From: Otatea glauca
Lineage: Eukaryota; Streptophyta; Magnoliopsida; Poales; Poaceae
NCBI GenBank assembly: GCA_036346275.1
Contig: CM070715.1
Coordinates: forward strand, 72,899,667-72,963,666
Direction: 5' to 3'
Length of the DNA: 64,000 nt
The position numbers and the translations under genes were made by a program. Position 1 is the stretch's first letter, and the number at the start of each line of letters is the position of its first letter. Positions 25,375-36,149 of this stretch are shown here, in pieces. The notes below the pieces were generated by a model. That model searched no databases and was not told the DNA's origin. It saw nothing but the letters and a program-made list of their open reading frames with translations.

Positions 25375-26549
25375 GCCGGTTAAGGCGGTAGCTCCAGTGT
25401 TTGAACGCACGACTGGCCTTGAGGCTTGGTTCTTTTTTTAAATGGCGAGATGGCGCGGTTCTTCTGGCGCTTGGACCAGGCAGGGCATGGCGTGAGGCTT
25501 TAGATGTTTAGCGTGGCAATAGGACGACGGCTACGTCGCGTCGCGGCTTGAATTGCAATGAGACTGAGGGGATGAATCGGGAGAGGGAGCAGAGAAGTTG
25601 CGAGAAAGAAACGAAGAAGGAGAGAAGAGAATGCCAGGTAGGGTCGGGGTCCACCGGGCAGAGGCAGGAGGAAAGGCTGGCTCAGTTCACCTGGCGAATG
25701 GGTCCCTAACAAGAAATGGGCTCACATGCAAGCGAGAAAAGAGAGGGGAGACATGAGGATAAGGTTTTGGGACAGATCGGTTCCGGCATTAAAATGGCTA
25801 TCAAATCGCAATGAAGATCTTTGAAACTTTGTATCTGAGGTTCTGGGATAAGGATTGACATCCAGTAAAAATCTTATGTTAAAATACTTTACCGAAAATT
25901 AATAATAATTCTAACAATCTGAACTAATCAAAAATTCTTTTTCTAAATTTATTTTATTTGAGAAGAGAAGAGAATGCCAGGTGGGGTCTAAGACTCCTCA
26001 TGTAAAAATTCGATATTAAAATTTTGCATATTTAATTTATATTAATTCTGACATTGCAAATTTCAGATTTTCAGGGTTTCTGTTTTTGAATTTTAAAAGG
26101 CCTTAAATTATATTACTAATTTCTGATATTTTTACCAGAGGTAATTACTGTTTTTAGGATATTATGGTAAATTTTTCAACTAAGGATAATGTTCGAATAT
26201 TTTTAATAAATTCTGATCATGCATTGTTTGAAGGCCAAAAGGTGTCTTTTCAATAATCATTTCATTATCCTTTTGCATTAAAATTCATTTGTCAGATGAA
26301 ATGATTCACCCGAGTGTTCAATATATTGAATATCAATTTTTCAAGATTTTAATTTTACCTTTTTATCTTTTTACCATTATCTATTCATTAATTCTATTTG
26401 TTTGATTTTTCACACAAAACATAAATCCAATAAATTCCTTTAAAAATCAATAATGCTAGTAAAATTTAGAAATATTCATACTTAATTTCAAAATGTCTAT
26501 TTTTATTTTATTTGTATTTTTTGAGATGTTACAGTGAGCTCGAGTGGCC

Positions 26550-26556
26550 TTTTATA
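26550..26556 (-). promoter_or_regulatory. TATA box of element A's LTR
   Basis: The minus strand reads CGCCTATAAAAGGCC, a strong TATA match. LTR C is inserted only about 12 bp downstream of it. Confidence 0.6.
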
Positions 26557-28094
26557 GGCGAACAAGGCAGTGCTTCATTTTGGGTAGAGACGGAGATTAG
26601 CCATGTGAATGGTGGCACAGGAATGCGGCAGTCAAGATCAATTGCAGGGCATGGCGAGGTTAGGATATGGTCGTGACAGAGTATGGTGCATGCTTGGCAG
26701 TATCCGACACGGCTAGGTTGGTGCTGTTCAATCAAGACGACTCAATTGACTGAGGAAGAAAAAGATGAAGTGATGAAGCCAGGTCTAGGGGTAGTAATGG
26801 CACTGCAAGACTCGACTAGGTTCACATGGTATTGGGCATGGTTGCCGCCGAAGCATGCTCGCGATTGATCTCAGCTGTGGCAGAGAATTTAAGGCCATCT
26901 AGGTTCTGTGGCAGAATTTGGGCAATGCAGTGATCGATTAAGGGAGAAGGCAAGGCAGAGGAAGGTTAGGTGCTGGGACGCTGCCAGGTGGGTCCAAGCA
27001 GTAAGAAGGCCCATGTAGCAGTGAAAGCAGAGAAGAAACCAGAGGTGTCCTCTTTGGATAAAGCATGGTTTTCTCATTAAATGAGCTATCATTGCTTGCC
27101 TAAACTTTTTGAAAAATTTTGTGAGTGATTTGGAGACAGTTTTTACTCCTCTGTAAAAATATCAGCACATGAATTGACTTGCGTAATTTTTAAACATTCT
27201 GACAATGTGAGTCTTACAATTTATTACTCTCTGTTTTTTATTTTTCTGTGAATGAAAATGGAGTCTTTTTATTTACAAATTTTTATGGGTGATTCCATGG
27301 ATATTTTAAGATTTTCCTAAAATTTTGAGAAGATGATCAATTCTAGAGATTTTTGTTAAATTCTGACATTGATTTGGTCAGTTATTTTGTTCTTCTAATT
27401 TTGATTTTTGAGACACTAAAAATGAGCTTTTATTTTTTTCTGTAAATTTCAGGTAGGTTCCCAAGGCACTGAATATGGTGAAATAATGATTATATCTTTC
27501 AAATATTTTTATTAAATTCTAACATGCATACTGTTGTTATACACTGCTTTTGATTTATTTGAGGCTTTAAATTTGTTGAAACACCTTTGATATTTTTATG
27601 GCTTACTCTTCAGGTAGTTTAGGATTTATTTAGATTCTGTCCTGATTTTATATTTATATAATTTGGCTTTCATATTTTGGAAAAGTGGATATCAACCAAT
27701 GTAAATGATTTTATTAAGGTTTTTAATGTTTTCAAATGCTTCTGAAATTCTTTGAGAAGGTTCTGAAGTTATCCTTGGATTTAAATATATTTTCTTTGTA
27801 TTTTTCTCTTATATGAATTTGGTCTTCATTATTTGGAAAACATATTTTTAAATCAAGAAAATTGATTTTTCTTAAGGACCAAAATTCCAAGAAAAATCAG
27901 AAAAACTGAAAATTCAAAACTAAATCATATTTAAAACTTAAAATTTTATTTTATCTATTTTTAAATTTTTGAATTTTATTTTATCTAGTTTTGAATTTTG
28001 CGGGATGTTACAGGATGGTAGTGGCGTACCGGGTAGCTTAGTGGAAGATATGGGTCGATGAGTTTGGAGAAGAAGGACGACGCACTTGGCTAGG

Positions 28095-28103
28095 CTTTAA
28101 ATA
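28095..28103 (-). promoter_or_regulatory. TATA-like box of LTR E
   Basis: The minus strand reads CACTATTTAAAGCC, in the position corresponding to the TATA boxes of the related LTRs. Confidence 0.45.
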
Positions 28104-28770
28104 GTGAGATGAAGATGCTACACTCATCATTTACTCATGGTTTCTTGGGACCTTTTGCCGATAAGATGCATTGTCTTGGCATGCATGGCAAGTTCAAATT
28201 GGTGGGCGACATAGTCAAAATCCAGGGGCTACAGTAGCTTAGGAGCTCTCCTATGGTAAGCAAGGGCGCATGGAGGACGACGACTAGCAAGTGGGCCTGG
28301 GGCGTTGGCAAGCGCGGGAAAGAGAGAGGACAGAAGGCGGATTTGGCAAAGATGCTTCCCCGTTGAGAAGGCATAGAAAGGGAAGGTGGCTACGGAGGGC
28401 TGGCTTGCGGGCTGAAGACGGGCCGTAATAGTGACAGGCCAGGCCGATCAAAGGTAATTCGTTCCACCAGCGTAAAACTGATTTTAAATTGCTTTCCTGG
28501 TTAATTTAAACATATAAAAGAAGTTTGGATTACTAAAATTAGCAAACCAACTCTAAAATTATGAACTTTTTGGAGAGGCTCCTGAGATTATTTAAAACCC
28601 AAATAAATTATTCCCAGACTCTAGTCAAGTTTGAAATAAATTTTTAAAATTAAAAAATAGAAGATAGATTTAAAGAAACAATGTTCTTAAATGCTGAAAA
28701 TAAACAAGTTTAGATTTAAAATTTTTCAAATCAGAAAATTTTAATTGACGCAAAATTTCAGCTCGGGAAA

Positions 28771-29201
28771 TTTTCTTATCGAGGAAATGATATGAGCGGG
28801 TGGGCACACGGCTCTCAGCAGCACGCGCGACGACGGGATCCCGGACAGCTACGAGCTCGGTCTGGAGGAGCGGGTCGGCCACACGGCATAGGAGAAGAGC
28901 GTGGTGGTGCAGGTCGTCGGCACGGCAACGGCCGCGGAGCCATGGAGGTTGGGCCCCGGCAACCTCCACTGCAGCTGCGGTGGTGACGACATGAGGTGAC
29001 GCTGCACACGGAACGCTCAAGCCGACGGCTGATGCTCCGTTCGTCCTACAGCAGACGAAGGCTCGAGGCAAACAAAGGAATGAGGAATGCTCCGTTCGTC
29101 CCAATGCAGACTGAGGCTTGAATCAAACAAAGGAATGGGGCATGCCCCCGTTCGCCCCTTGTTGAAACATCAACTTATTCGTCTGTATTTTCGAAATTAT
29201 A
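28771..29201. other. GC-rich stretch with a tandem duplication, no gene recognised
   Basis: The GC-rich part (28790-29030) gives ORFs in several frames on both strands with no recognisable domain. It may be the end of LTR E or unrelated filler. At 29032-29142 a unit of about 55 bp (ATGCTCCGTTCGTCC ... CAAACAAAGGAATG) is repeated twice in tandem with about 80% identity by eye. Confidence 0.45.
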
Positions 29202-29390
29202 TACTCTCTTTGTGATTTTTATAAGATGCTTACATAGTTCGAGATTCTAAGTTTGTAGACTTTGATCAACAATTAGTCAAACAATATATAAATAATATGA
29301 TACAAAAGTGTTAGAGATAGATGCACAACAAAATAACTGAAGACATATTTAATATAAGAAAAACCCTTACATGAAAAAATCACAAAAAAT

Positions 29391-30559
29391 AATCCATTAA
29401 AATAGCTCTCAAAGGAACTCGAGTGCAAAACTGCGAACTCGTGAAAGACAGAAGGCTCTGTTTTGGACTCTAATCAGATCCCACAAGGGATTTTGATTTT
29501 TTTTTGGGGTCCGGCTTCAACTCCAGAAGCACATCAGCTTTGGCTTTAGCTCCAAAGCCGCTCCAGCTTCCGGTTTTATTAGGCTTTCAGTTTGGCGGAT
29601 ATTCATGCACAATTCAAGATTCTTGGCGATTAATCATGGGAATTTTCTTTGATGTTTCATCATCAATTTTGGAGAAGAAAAAAAATATATCAGTTAAGGA
29701 GACAACTGATTTTGGTGTTTTATCACCGTTAATTGGAACTTGGTGTTTCATCACCGTTATTTTGGTGTTTCATTTACCATTTGGATACGTTGACCATTAT
29801 GCGGATTTTGGCAACGTTTATTTAGAATTCGATGACACCCTAATTGTAGCATTATACTCTTAGGAGTTTTTCTAGTGAAGATTTTGCTCCAATGTCAATT
29901 TCAGATGAAATATTGAAGTGCAAGAAGGAGTTTGTTTCTGCGTGGATATTACAACGTTCTTTTTTTTTCTTTGCTCGATATGAGGGGTCTACTGCAATTT
30001 ATACTCCATTGACAGTACGACAGTTTTTCTTCATCTTGTTATTTTTGGAGGAGCAGTTTTAACTATATTATGGATTTTCAGTAGGCAGTTTGCTGAATTT
30101 ATGTTCCATGTGGAGCATTCCAGAAGTCCATATTATGAGTTCTTCACTATCTACTCAGCACCTCAAGTGATGTCTTGGCTTATGCCGTTTGATGATTGAG
30201 TATTTGTTTAGGAAGGTCAGTTGCACAGATTCAGACTTTATTGGGGTTATGAATTCTTAAAGATCCAGATTCTTCATCTGCTTTGTTATAGCTGTGTGTT
30301 TGGATTGATTGTTCCAGTCTTTCTCTCGAACTACTGGTGGTTTGCTCAATCTCGCTTCATGAGAAGCATTTGGATAAGACTGTTTAGTCTTTTATACCCT
30401 TAGTGATTTTTCACACTACAAGTGTTTGTATTGACTGTTCCAGTCTTTCTCGCTCAGTAGTCCTTTGGACTTTTAATGCACTTGTATTCATGTGCTTAAT
30501 TACCCTTCAGTGTTTTTTCGGAAACAATTTTGTTATAGATTTTGAGTTAAGGGGAGGTT
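29391..30559 (+). other. Remnant interior upstream of a Copia 3' LTR
   Basis: About 1.1 kb of AT-rich sequence lies between the left MITE half and the Copia LTR. ORFs of up to 119 codons are present but show no reverse transcriptase, integrase or gag motif. A word resembling TTGGTGTTTCATCACCGTTA occurs three times near 29710-29775. It is probably a degenerate or non-autonomous internal region whose 5' LTR is lost. A polypurine tract (AAGGGGAGGTT) ends it at 30549-30559. Confidence 0.5.
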
Positions 30560-30798
30560 TGTTGGAGATAACTCAATATCTCTAACTAACATATCTATTG
30601 GTTCTATCCATAGTTTGTTAGGAGTCAAGTATTATACCACTAGGACTCTTTGGCTATATAACTCAACCCCCTATACTTGTAATTTTGAAGTATTATAGTA
30701 GATTGTTTTCCGTGGTTTTTTTCCGTAAGGGTTTTTTCGTAAGGGTTTTTCCACGTTAAATCTTGTCTCCGTTATTATGCCATACATTATCCCTAACA
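30560..30798 (+). mobile_element. Copia-type 3' LTR (239 bp)
   Basis: The LTR starts TGTTGGAGATA and ends ATCCCTAACA, short inverted ends typical of small plant Copia LTRs. A polypurine tract lies immediately upstream. A TATA-like CTATATAAC lies at about 30653. No 5' partner is seen within the window, so the element is 5'-truncated. Confidence 0.75.
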
Positions 30799-30960
30799 AA
30801 AAGTGATACCGTTATATTTGTATTTGAAAGCACTTTCTTATATGCTTATGATTTTATAGCAGTGACAAAATGTTATAAAAAAATTGATATTCAAAATTTA
30901 AGTTTGAAGGCCCTACCAAGTCAAACCGTGTCTTATAAAAAATATTCAATCCCCTGTAAG

Positions 30961-31629
30961 TCAACTGATACAATGAACACCAGGAGCGAGTACGTTATAT
31001 TACTGTTCACAAATTGTTGCAGTAAGGAAAGCAGCGTCCAGTTATAGTAGTCCGGCCACTTTGCCTTCTTTCCAATGACAACGACAAACCAACCAGCAAA
31101 TCCAGTTGTAGCACACGACCGCAGGTCTGCTCATGCAAAGCACCCCTCCCTAGCTACTTGCCGTAGTCTTGCCGCTCTTAAACCCCATTTGCTCAGACAC
31201 AATCTCCTTAATTTCGCGTTTATAGAAACTGTCTTCAGGTTGTCCTCGCCTTTACTCCAACGTCTGCGCTGCTCATACACACGCTCTCCTCAGATCGATC
31301 TCACGGAGAAAAGGAGAGGAGGTCCTTGGATTGGAGCCTTATAGTGAGGTGCAAGACTTGGGATCATGCAGAGATTGTAATGTCTGGTTCAACTCCTAAG
31401 CTGAAGCAACCATCCGCCCCAAGGCATATCGTGTGTGGATCGATTAACCGATATCGAGCGGGCAGGGAGATCAAGTGATCGTTACGGTGAAACCGCGCGA
31501 GGCCGGCCTATTGCGATGTGATCAAAATTCTTGTGTAGCTTGCATTGCAATCCCAGGCACATTTCTTGTTCTGAATTGGTTCGTTGGTCTCTCGTTATCT
31601 TCCTCTCTCGACTTGCGAATTGCGATCGG
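30961..31629. other. 5' flank of the xylanase gene
   Basis: No gene was seen. The stretch presumably holds the upstream promoter of the xylanase gene. No strong known cis-element can be singled out by eye. Confidence 0.45.
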
Positions 31630-31639
31630 TATATATAGG
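31630..31639 (+). promoter_or_regulatory. TATA box of the xylanase gene
   Basis: TATATATAGG lies 121-130 bp upstream of the start codon at 31760, a fitting distance for a 5' UTR of about 90-100 bp. It supports both the gene's orientation and the chosen first exon. Confidence 0.75.
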
Positions 31640-31759
31640 TGGCTACTTCTTGGCATTAGCCTCAGATTAGCTAGCTCGATTAACTGGCCACCAGTAGTTC
31701 AGTACTTGACACAAGCTTGCACTGAAGAAAGTACATATACACATACTTGATACGTGCAA

Positions 31760-34700
31760 ATGGCGATTGGTGGCAATGCGGGGCGTGTCAGCGACGGCAC
31801 CACCGACGACAACATCATCCTGAACCCGGAGTTCGACGACGGCCTGGACAACTGGACGGGGAGCGGGTGCAAGATCGAACTGCACGACTCGCTCGAGGAC
31901 GGCAAGGTACTACCGGTCAACGGCAAGTACTTCGTGGCGGCGACGGGGAGGACCGACACGTGGAACGGCGTCCAGCAGGACGTCACGTCGAGGCTGCAGC
32001 GCAAGCTGCTGTACGAGACCACGGCCACCGTGCGGCTGTTCGGGACCAACGTGTCGCCGTGCGAGGTCAGCGCCACGCTCGCCGTGCAGACGGCCGACGG
32101 CAGGCAGCAGTACATCGGCGTCGGCAAGTAAGATGCTTTCGTTCTTGCCGGATTGAGAACAGTGTCTTTTGGTGTAGTTGATAAGTTTGTGACAAGAAGA
32201 GTTGTGTTTTTTTTTCGTGCAGGTTGCAGGCGTCGGATAGGGACTGGGTGCAGCTGCAGGGGAAGTTCCTGCTGAATTGCACCGTCGCAAAGGCGTCCAT
32301 CTACATCGAAGGGCCGCCGGCCGGCGTCGACTTGCTGCTTGACAGCTTGGTGGTGAAGCACGCGCAAAAGGCCTCGCCGGCGCCGGCGCCGGATTTCGAG
32401 GTAAACGTCCTTGTGTTAGCATTGAACACAACTTTTAACTCTAGTTTTGTTACAGCTCTTTGGGCACTGATGCAGTTTTACTCTGAAAGGAAAAGAGCTG
32501 TCCGGACTGCATGGTGCTAGCTACTTGCTTTGCTGTAAATGTGTATCTTGTTAATAAGATAATCAAGACAAGTACTGAAGTACAGTCCAAAACATTGCAG
32601 AAACTAATGATAAGAACGGTGAACTCTTGGTGAACAAAGCAATTAACTGTAGAGTAGTCGTGCAGCAACTTCCTAGTATGCATGTTTCTTCACGGATTTC
32701 TGAAGATGAAATACTGCTATCTATGGAGTTCGATACACAACGATTTTTAGTACGCGCCAGATAAACTTCCTCCATGTCACTGTTCCATTGGATGATGCTA
32801 TCCAAACGTTTCCCTACCCGAAACTGTGCTGCAATAATATATTTAGAATTGCTAGAAATCTATCGAATGATTTTTTTTATGATATTAGTAGAATTTCTAA
32901 CCTTTTGATTTATATCACGATTGATGCACCCGCCTACCTCCGTCTCTGTTGAGGCTTTGGCGAGCATCTTTAGGGTTGGGGTTCACCCGGGTTGGATTTG
33001 GGATTCATTGAAGCCCGGATTTAGAGGGAGGACAGGGTGGCGAGAGGACCGGTGGTTGGTGGCGGCAGTAGCAAGGGCACCATTGGCCACGGGCTTGGGG
33101 GAGGGCAGTGGAGGTCGGTGGGGACAACAAGGTCAAGAGAATATTAGGAGACAGAGAGGTGGCAGTGGATCTAGTGGCAGGGGAGAAGGATGGGGTAGAT
33201 GGAGGCCAGCAGTTTGACGATAGGAGAGAAGGTGGCAAGCGATAGCGATGGTTAGAGATGAGGAAGATTGTGGCAGCACCTGCAGGGGGAGGAGGAGGCA
33301 CGGAAGGGCCTCACCGGCTAGGCGGTGGGGTGAGGTTGGGAGGTGACGGCTGTAGGGTAGAGTGGAGTTGGTCGGGAGGTTTAATATAAAAGGTGAGGAG
33401 AGTATGGGCTGTGATCCATCAGTAAAAAAAAAAGAATGATTTTATGAGATAATTTTTTTAAAAAAAATAATGCATAGACATACCCTTATATGTTCTTACC
33501 ATCAAAGTAGTAGCGGAGTATGTAGTCTATATACTAAACTAAGCATGCTCTGCGTAACACTGCTAGTCCAGTTAACGCAAAGCAAGAGCAGTACTTCTAC
33601 GCTAGTCACGGTAATTAAAGTGAGCACAACACGACCATGATTTACGGCACTCCACCACAGAGGAAATAAGTCAGCACAAATCTTAAAGCATTGGCGATAA
33701 AAAAAAATGTCAAAAGAAGATCAAACTTATGGTGCATCTTGGTGCCGTCAGGATCCAATAGAAGTACAACGCAAATCGCTGATTTACATTGTGATCATGC
33801 GCGTTCTTTGTGCAGAATCTCGAGTACGGTGCGAACATCATCCAGAATAGCAACCTGGACGATGGCCTGAATGGCTGGTTCCCTCTCGGCCCGTGTACTC
33901 TCTCCGTCCACGACGGCTCGCCGCGCGTGCTCCCTCCCATGGCGCAGGAATCCCTTGCTCTGGACGACGAGCCGCTCAACGGCATGCACATCCACGTCAC
34001 CAACCGCACGCAGACGTGGATGGGCCCGGCGCAGATCATCACTGACAAGCTCACCCTATACGCCACATACCAGGTCTCGGCCTGGGTCCGCGTCGGCGGC
34101 CAGATGAACGGCGCGCTGCAGAACATCAACGTCGCCGTCGCCATCGACAGCCAGTGGATCAACGGTGGGCAGGTCCTGGCGAGCGACGAGCGGTGGTATG
34201 AGGTCGGCGGCTCGTTCCGCGTCGAGGACAAGCCGGCGCAGCGCGTCATGGTCTACGTGCAGGGCCCCGACGCCGGCCTCGACCTTATGGTTGCCGGTCT
34301 CCAGGTGTTCCCGGTGGACCGGAAGGCCCGCGTCCGGCACCTCAGGAAGCTCACCGAGAAGGTGCGCAAGCGGGACGTAGTGCTGAAGCTGACGGGCGCT
34401 GGCGGCGCCGCGGTCAAGGCGACGGACGGCGTGGAGGTGCGCGTGCACCAGGTGTCGAACAGTTTCCCGCTGGGCGCGTGCATCATGCGCACCAACATGG
34501 ACAACGAGGACTACGTGGACTTCTTCACCAAGCACTTCAACTGGGTGGTGTTCGGCAACGAGCTCAAGTGGTACTGGACGGAGCCGCAGCGGGGGCAGAT
34601 CAACTACGCCGACGCCGACGACCTCCTCCAGTTCTGCTCCGACCACGGCATGTGCGTGCGCGGCCACTGCATCTTCTGGGCGGTGGACAACGCCGTGCAG

Positions 34701-35486
34701 CAGTGGGTGAAGACGCTCTCCACCGACGACCTGTCCGCCGCCGTGAAGAGCCGGATCAACGGGCTGCTCACCCGGTACAAGGGCAAGTTCCGGCACTACG
34801 ACGTCAACAACGAGATGCTGCACGGCTCCTTCTACCAGGACAAGCTCGGCAAGGACATCCGCGCCACCATGTTCAAGACGGCGAGAGAGCTCGACCCAGA
34901 TGCGCTGCTCTTCGTCAACGACTACAACGTCGAGAGCATGTGCGACATCCGCGCGACGCCTGAGGCGTACATCGAGCAGATCATCGGGCTGCAGGAGCAG
35001 GGAGCGCCGGTGGGCGGCGTCGGGCTGCAGGGACACGTGAGCAACCCGGTGGGGCCGGTGATCCGCTCGGTGCTCGACCGGCTCTCCGTGCTCGGCCTGC
35101 CGCTCTGGTTCACGGAGCTGGACGTGTCGTCGGCGAATGAGCACGTGCGTGCCGACGACCTGGAGGTGATGCTGCGGGAGGCGTACGCGCACCCAGCGGT
35201 GGAGGGCGTCATGCTCTGGGGGTTCTGGGAGCTCTTCATGAGCCGCGACTGCGCGCACCTCGTCGACGCCGAGGGGGAGATCAACGAGGCAGGGCACCGG
35301 CTGCTCCAGCTCAAACGGGAGTGGCTCACCCGCATGCACGGCCACGCCGACGATAACGGCGAGTTCAAGTTCCGCGGGCACCACGGCGCGTACCACGTCG
35401 ACGTGGTCACGCCGACCGGCAAGATCTCTCAGGAGTTCACTGTCGACAAGGATGACGCGCCCCTGGTTCTGAACATCAGCGTGTGA
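31760..35486 (+). CDS. Endo-1,4-beta-xylanase: two CBM22 modules plus GH10 domain
   Basis: This enzyme should cleave beta-1,4-xylan in plant cell walls. Exons are 31760-32127, 32223-32400 and 33816-35486, with GT..AG introns in phases 2 and 0, giving 738 residues. CBM22-like module 1 spans about residues 18-172 (NIILNPEFDDGLDNW), module 2 about 189-350 (NIIQNSNLDDGLNGW) and GH10 about 399-685. The acid/base is Glu515 in YDVNNEMLHG; the nucleophile is Glu616 in WFTELDVSS. GNELKW and RGHCIFW, also typical of GH10, are present. The start follows a TATA box by about 120 bp. No N-terminal signal peptide is visible, which is odd for a wall enzyme though some plant family members share it. Intron 2 is long (1415 bp). 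The frame is intact and GC-rich in grass fashion, unlike the decayed elements around it. Plant relatives include Arabidopsis RXF12/XYN1, which has three CBM22 modules. Confidence 0.93.
32401..33815 (+). other. Long second intron of the xylanase gene with G-rich block
   Basis: The intron begins GTAAACG and ends TTTGTGCAG. A purine/G-rich block at about 32930-33400 stands out from the AT-rich rest and could be an inserted fragment, but no terminal repeats or domain were recognised. If the donor at 32401 is not used, the frame stays open to a stop at 32518-32520. That would give a protein with only the first CBM22 module. Confidence 0.6.
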
Positions 35487-35593
35487 GCAATGCACGCATG
35501 CGATCGATATTATTGCTAGAAATATGGTAACGCAATAGCTGTAATGCAATATGCTTTATGCCAAGCTAGCCCGGATCGATGTGTAATGTAACA

Positions 35594-35599
35594 AATAAA
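35594..35599 (+). terminator. Poly(A) signal of the xylanase gene
   Basis: AATAAA lies 108 bp after the stop codon. A TGTAATG-type far-upstream motif lies just before it. Confidence 0.6.
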
Positions 35600-36149
35600 T
35601 GGGCTAATCAAATCCACAGTTTGTCAACTTGATCGTTATATTCATACAAATATGGCGACATATATGCAACACAATTCACAAATGCGCAAACATGAATGGA
35701 TACATATTTTAATTCTGTGGTGTGCTTGCTTCTGAATCTGATGGCCAACTCTTTACCTCGGATTAAATACTCATTTTACTTTCTTTCCTTAGAAGAATTT
35801 ACCAACCAAAGGTTCTTGGTTATATCTTCGAGTTTTAGGGTTCAAAAACATATATTTAATTTGTTTAGTTTTTAAAATACTTTGGACAAATAGGAATATA
35901 GATGTCTCCAGAAAAAATATTCCCTTAACACCTATGCATAATGAAATAGATATAATTGCTCATCTTGATATATTCCAAAGAACAACCAATATTTAATAAT
36001 TGGGACTGTCTATATATCATTCAACTGATTTTATTTTGAAAATCAGTCGCATTTTCAACCATACGATCGAAAACACTCAACCTAGGATTGCTTTCACGTT
36101 TGTTCATACATAAACCAACCCAACATTTTTAACGGGCCTGCAACCCGCT
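35600..36149. other. AT-rich intergenic stretch, nothing recognised
   Basis: This is the 3' flank of the xylanase gene. No ORF, repeat boundary or RNA gene was recognised. Confidence 0.4.

Larger units (their letters stand above)
20996..26533 (-). mobile_element. Solo LTR 'C' (5.5 kb) nested in element A
   Basis: The ends are TGTAACAACCCCC and GAGATGTTACA, flanked by GTGAG at 20991-20995 and 26534-26538. The 5538-bp unit matches element A's LTR in order of landmarks: a gtactcCGCAAGAC block, a CTCTGCAGAG palindrome (21723-21732), CATACCAGCACTTGTGG (about 22081), GGGGGTGCTTGCCTTGC (about 22586) and a GC-rich leader (about 24540-25760). A TATA-like box on the minus strand gives the orientation. 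No primer-binding site or coding region follows, so it is a solo LTR. Confidence 0.85.
14537..28012 (-). mobile_element. Long-LTR retroelement 'A' with collapsed interior and nested insertion
   Basis: The outer ends are TGTAACGACCC at 14537 and GGGATGTTACA ending at 28012. Matching duplications GGATG lie at 14532-14536 and 28013-28017. On the minus strand the 5' LTR runs 28012 to 16719 (about 5.75 kb once inserted LTR C is removed) and is followed by a primer-binding site at 16716-16704. The 3' LTR survives only as its last ~125 bp at 14537-14661. Between lies about 2 kb with no recognisable gag or pol, so the element is non-autonomous or has lost its interior. The target duplication still matches, so internal deletion happened after insertion. 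Confidence 0.8.
5998..28770 (-). repeat. Old LTR 'E', broken into pieces by three insertions
   Basis: The pieces are about 5998-6070, 10189-10612, 12190-14531 and 28018-28770. Joined conceptually they give roughly 3.6 kb with the same order of landmarks as solo LTRs C and H: a TTAGCACACATATTCAAC-like block, a CTCTGCAGAG palindrome (12358-12367), GGTGCTTGCCTTGCT (about 13205), and a TATA-like box on the minus strand (28095-28103). A CACTA element, a SIRE-like LTR and element A sit inside it, each with its own target duplication. Both outer ends are uncertain. TG at 5998 is preceded by GAAAC, but no matching duplication was found on the right. Orientation is inferred from the TATA box. Confidence 0.6.
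29202..30960 (+). mobile_element. Stowaway-like MITE split by a Copia remnant
   Basis: The pieces are 29202-29390 and 30799-30960. The left piece opens with TACTCTCTTTGTGATTTTTA and continues through TTGTAGACTTTGATCAACAA. The right piece carries TATTTGTATTTGAAAGCAC, then AAATTTAAGTTTGAAGGCCC and CTTATAAAAAATATTC. These are the left and right halves of a familiar grass mariner MITE family, in order. The Copia LTR and its flanking remnant sit between them. The right TIR is eroded. The assignment rests on remembered family sequence. Confidence 0.6.

Noticed and set aside
20996..26533. Unit C considered as a DNA transposon because of TGTAACA...TGTTACA inverted ends
   Set aside because: The 5-bp duplication, the TATA box, and the tRNA-iMet site next to the equivalent end in element A show that it is an LTR.
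28670..29104. 144-codon minus-strand ORF
   Set aside because: GC-rich patch that is open in several frames on both strands with no recognisable motif; half of it overlaps AT-rich LTR remnant and a tandem duplication.
34056..35549. Long open frame (about 497 codons) on the minus strand opposite the xylanase gene
   Set aside because: It is the reverse-strand shadow of GC-rich third-position codons in the GH10 exon; its translation is low-complexity (His, Val, Arg, Leu, Asp rich) and resembles no domain.
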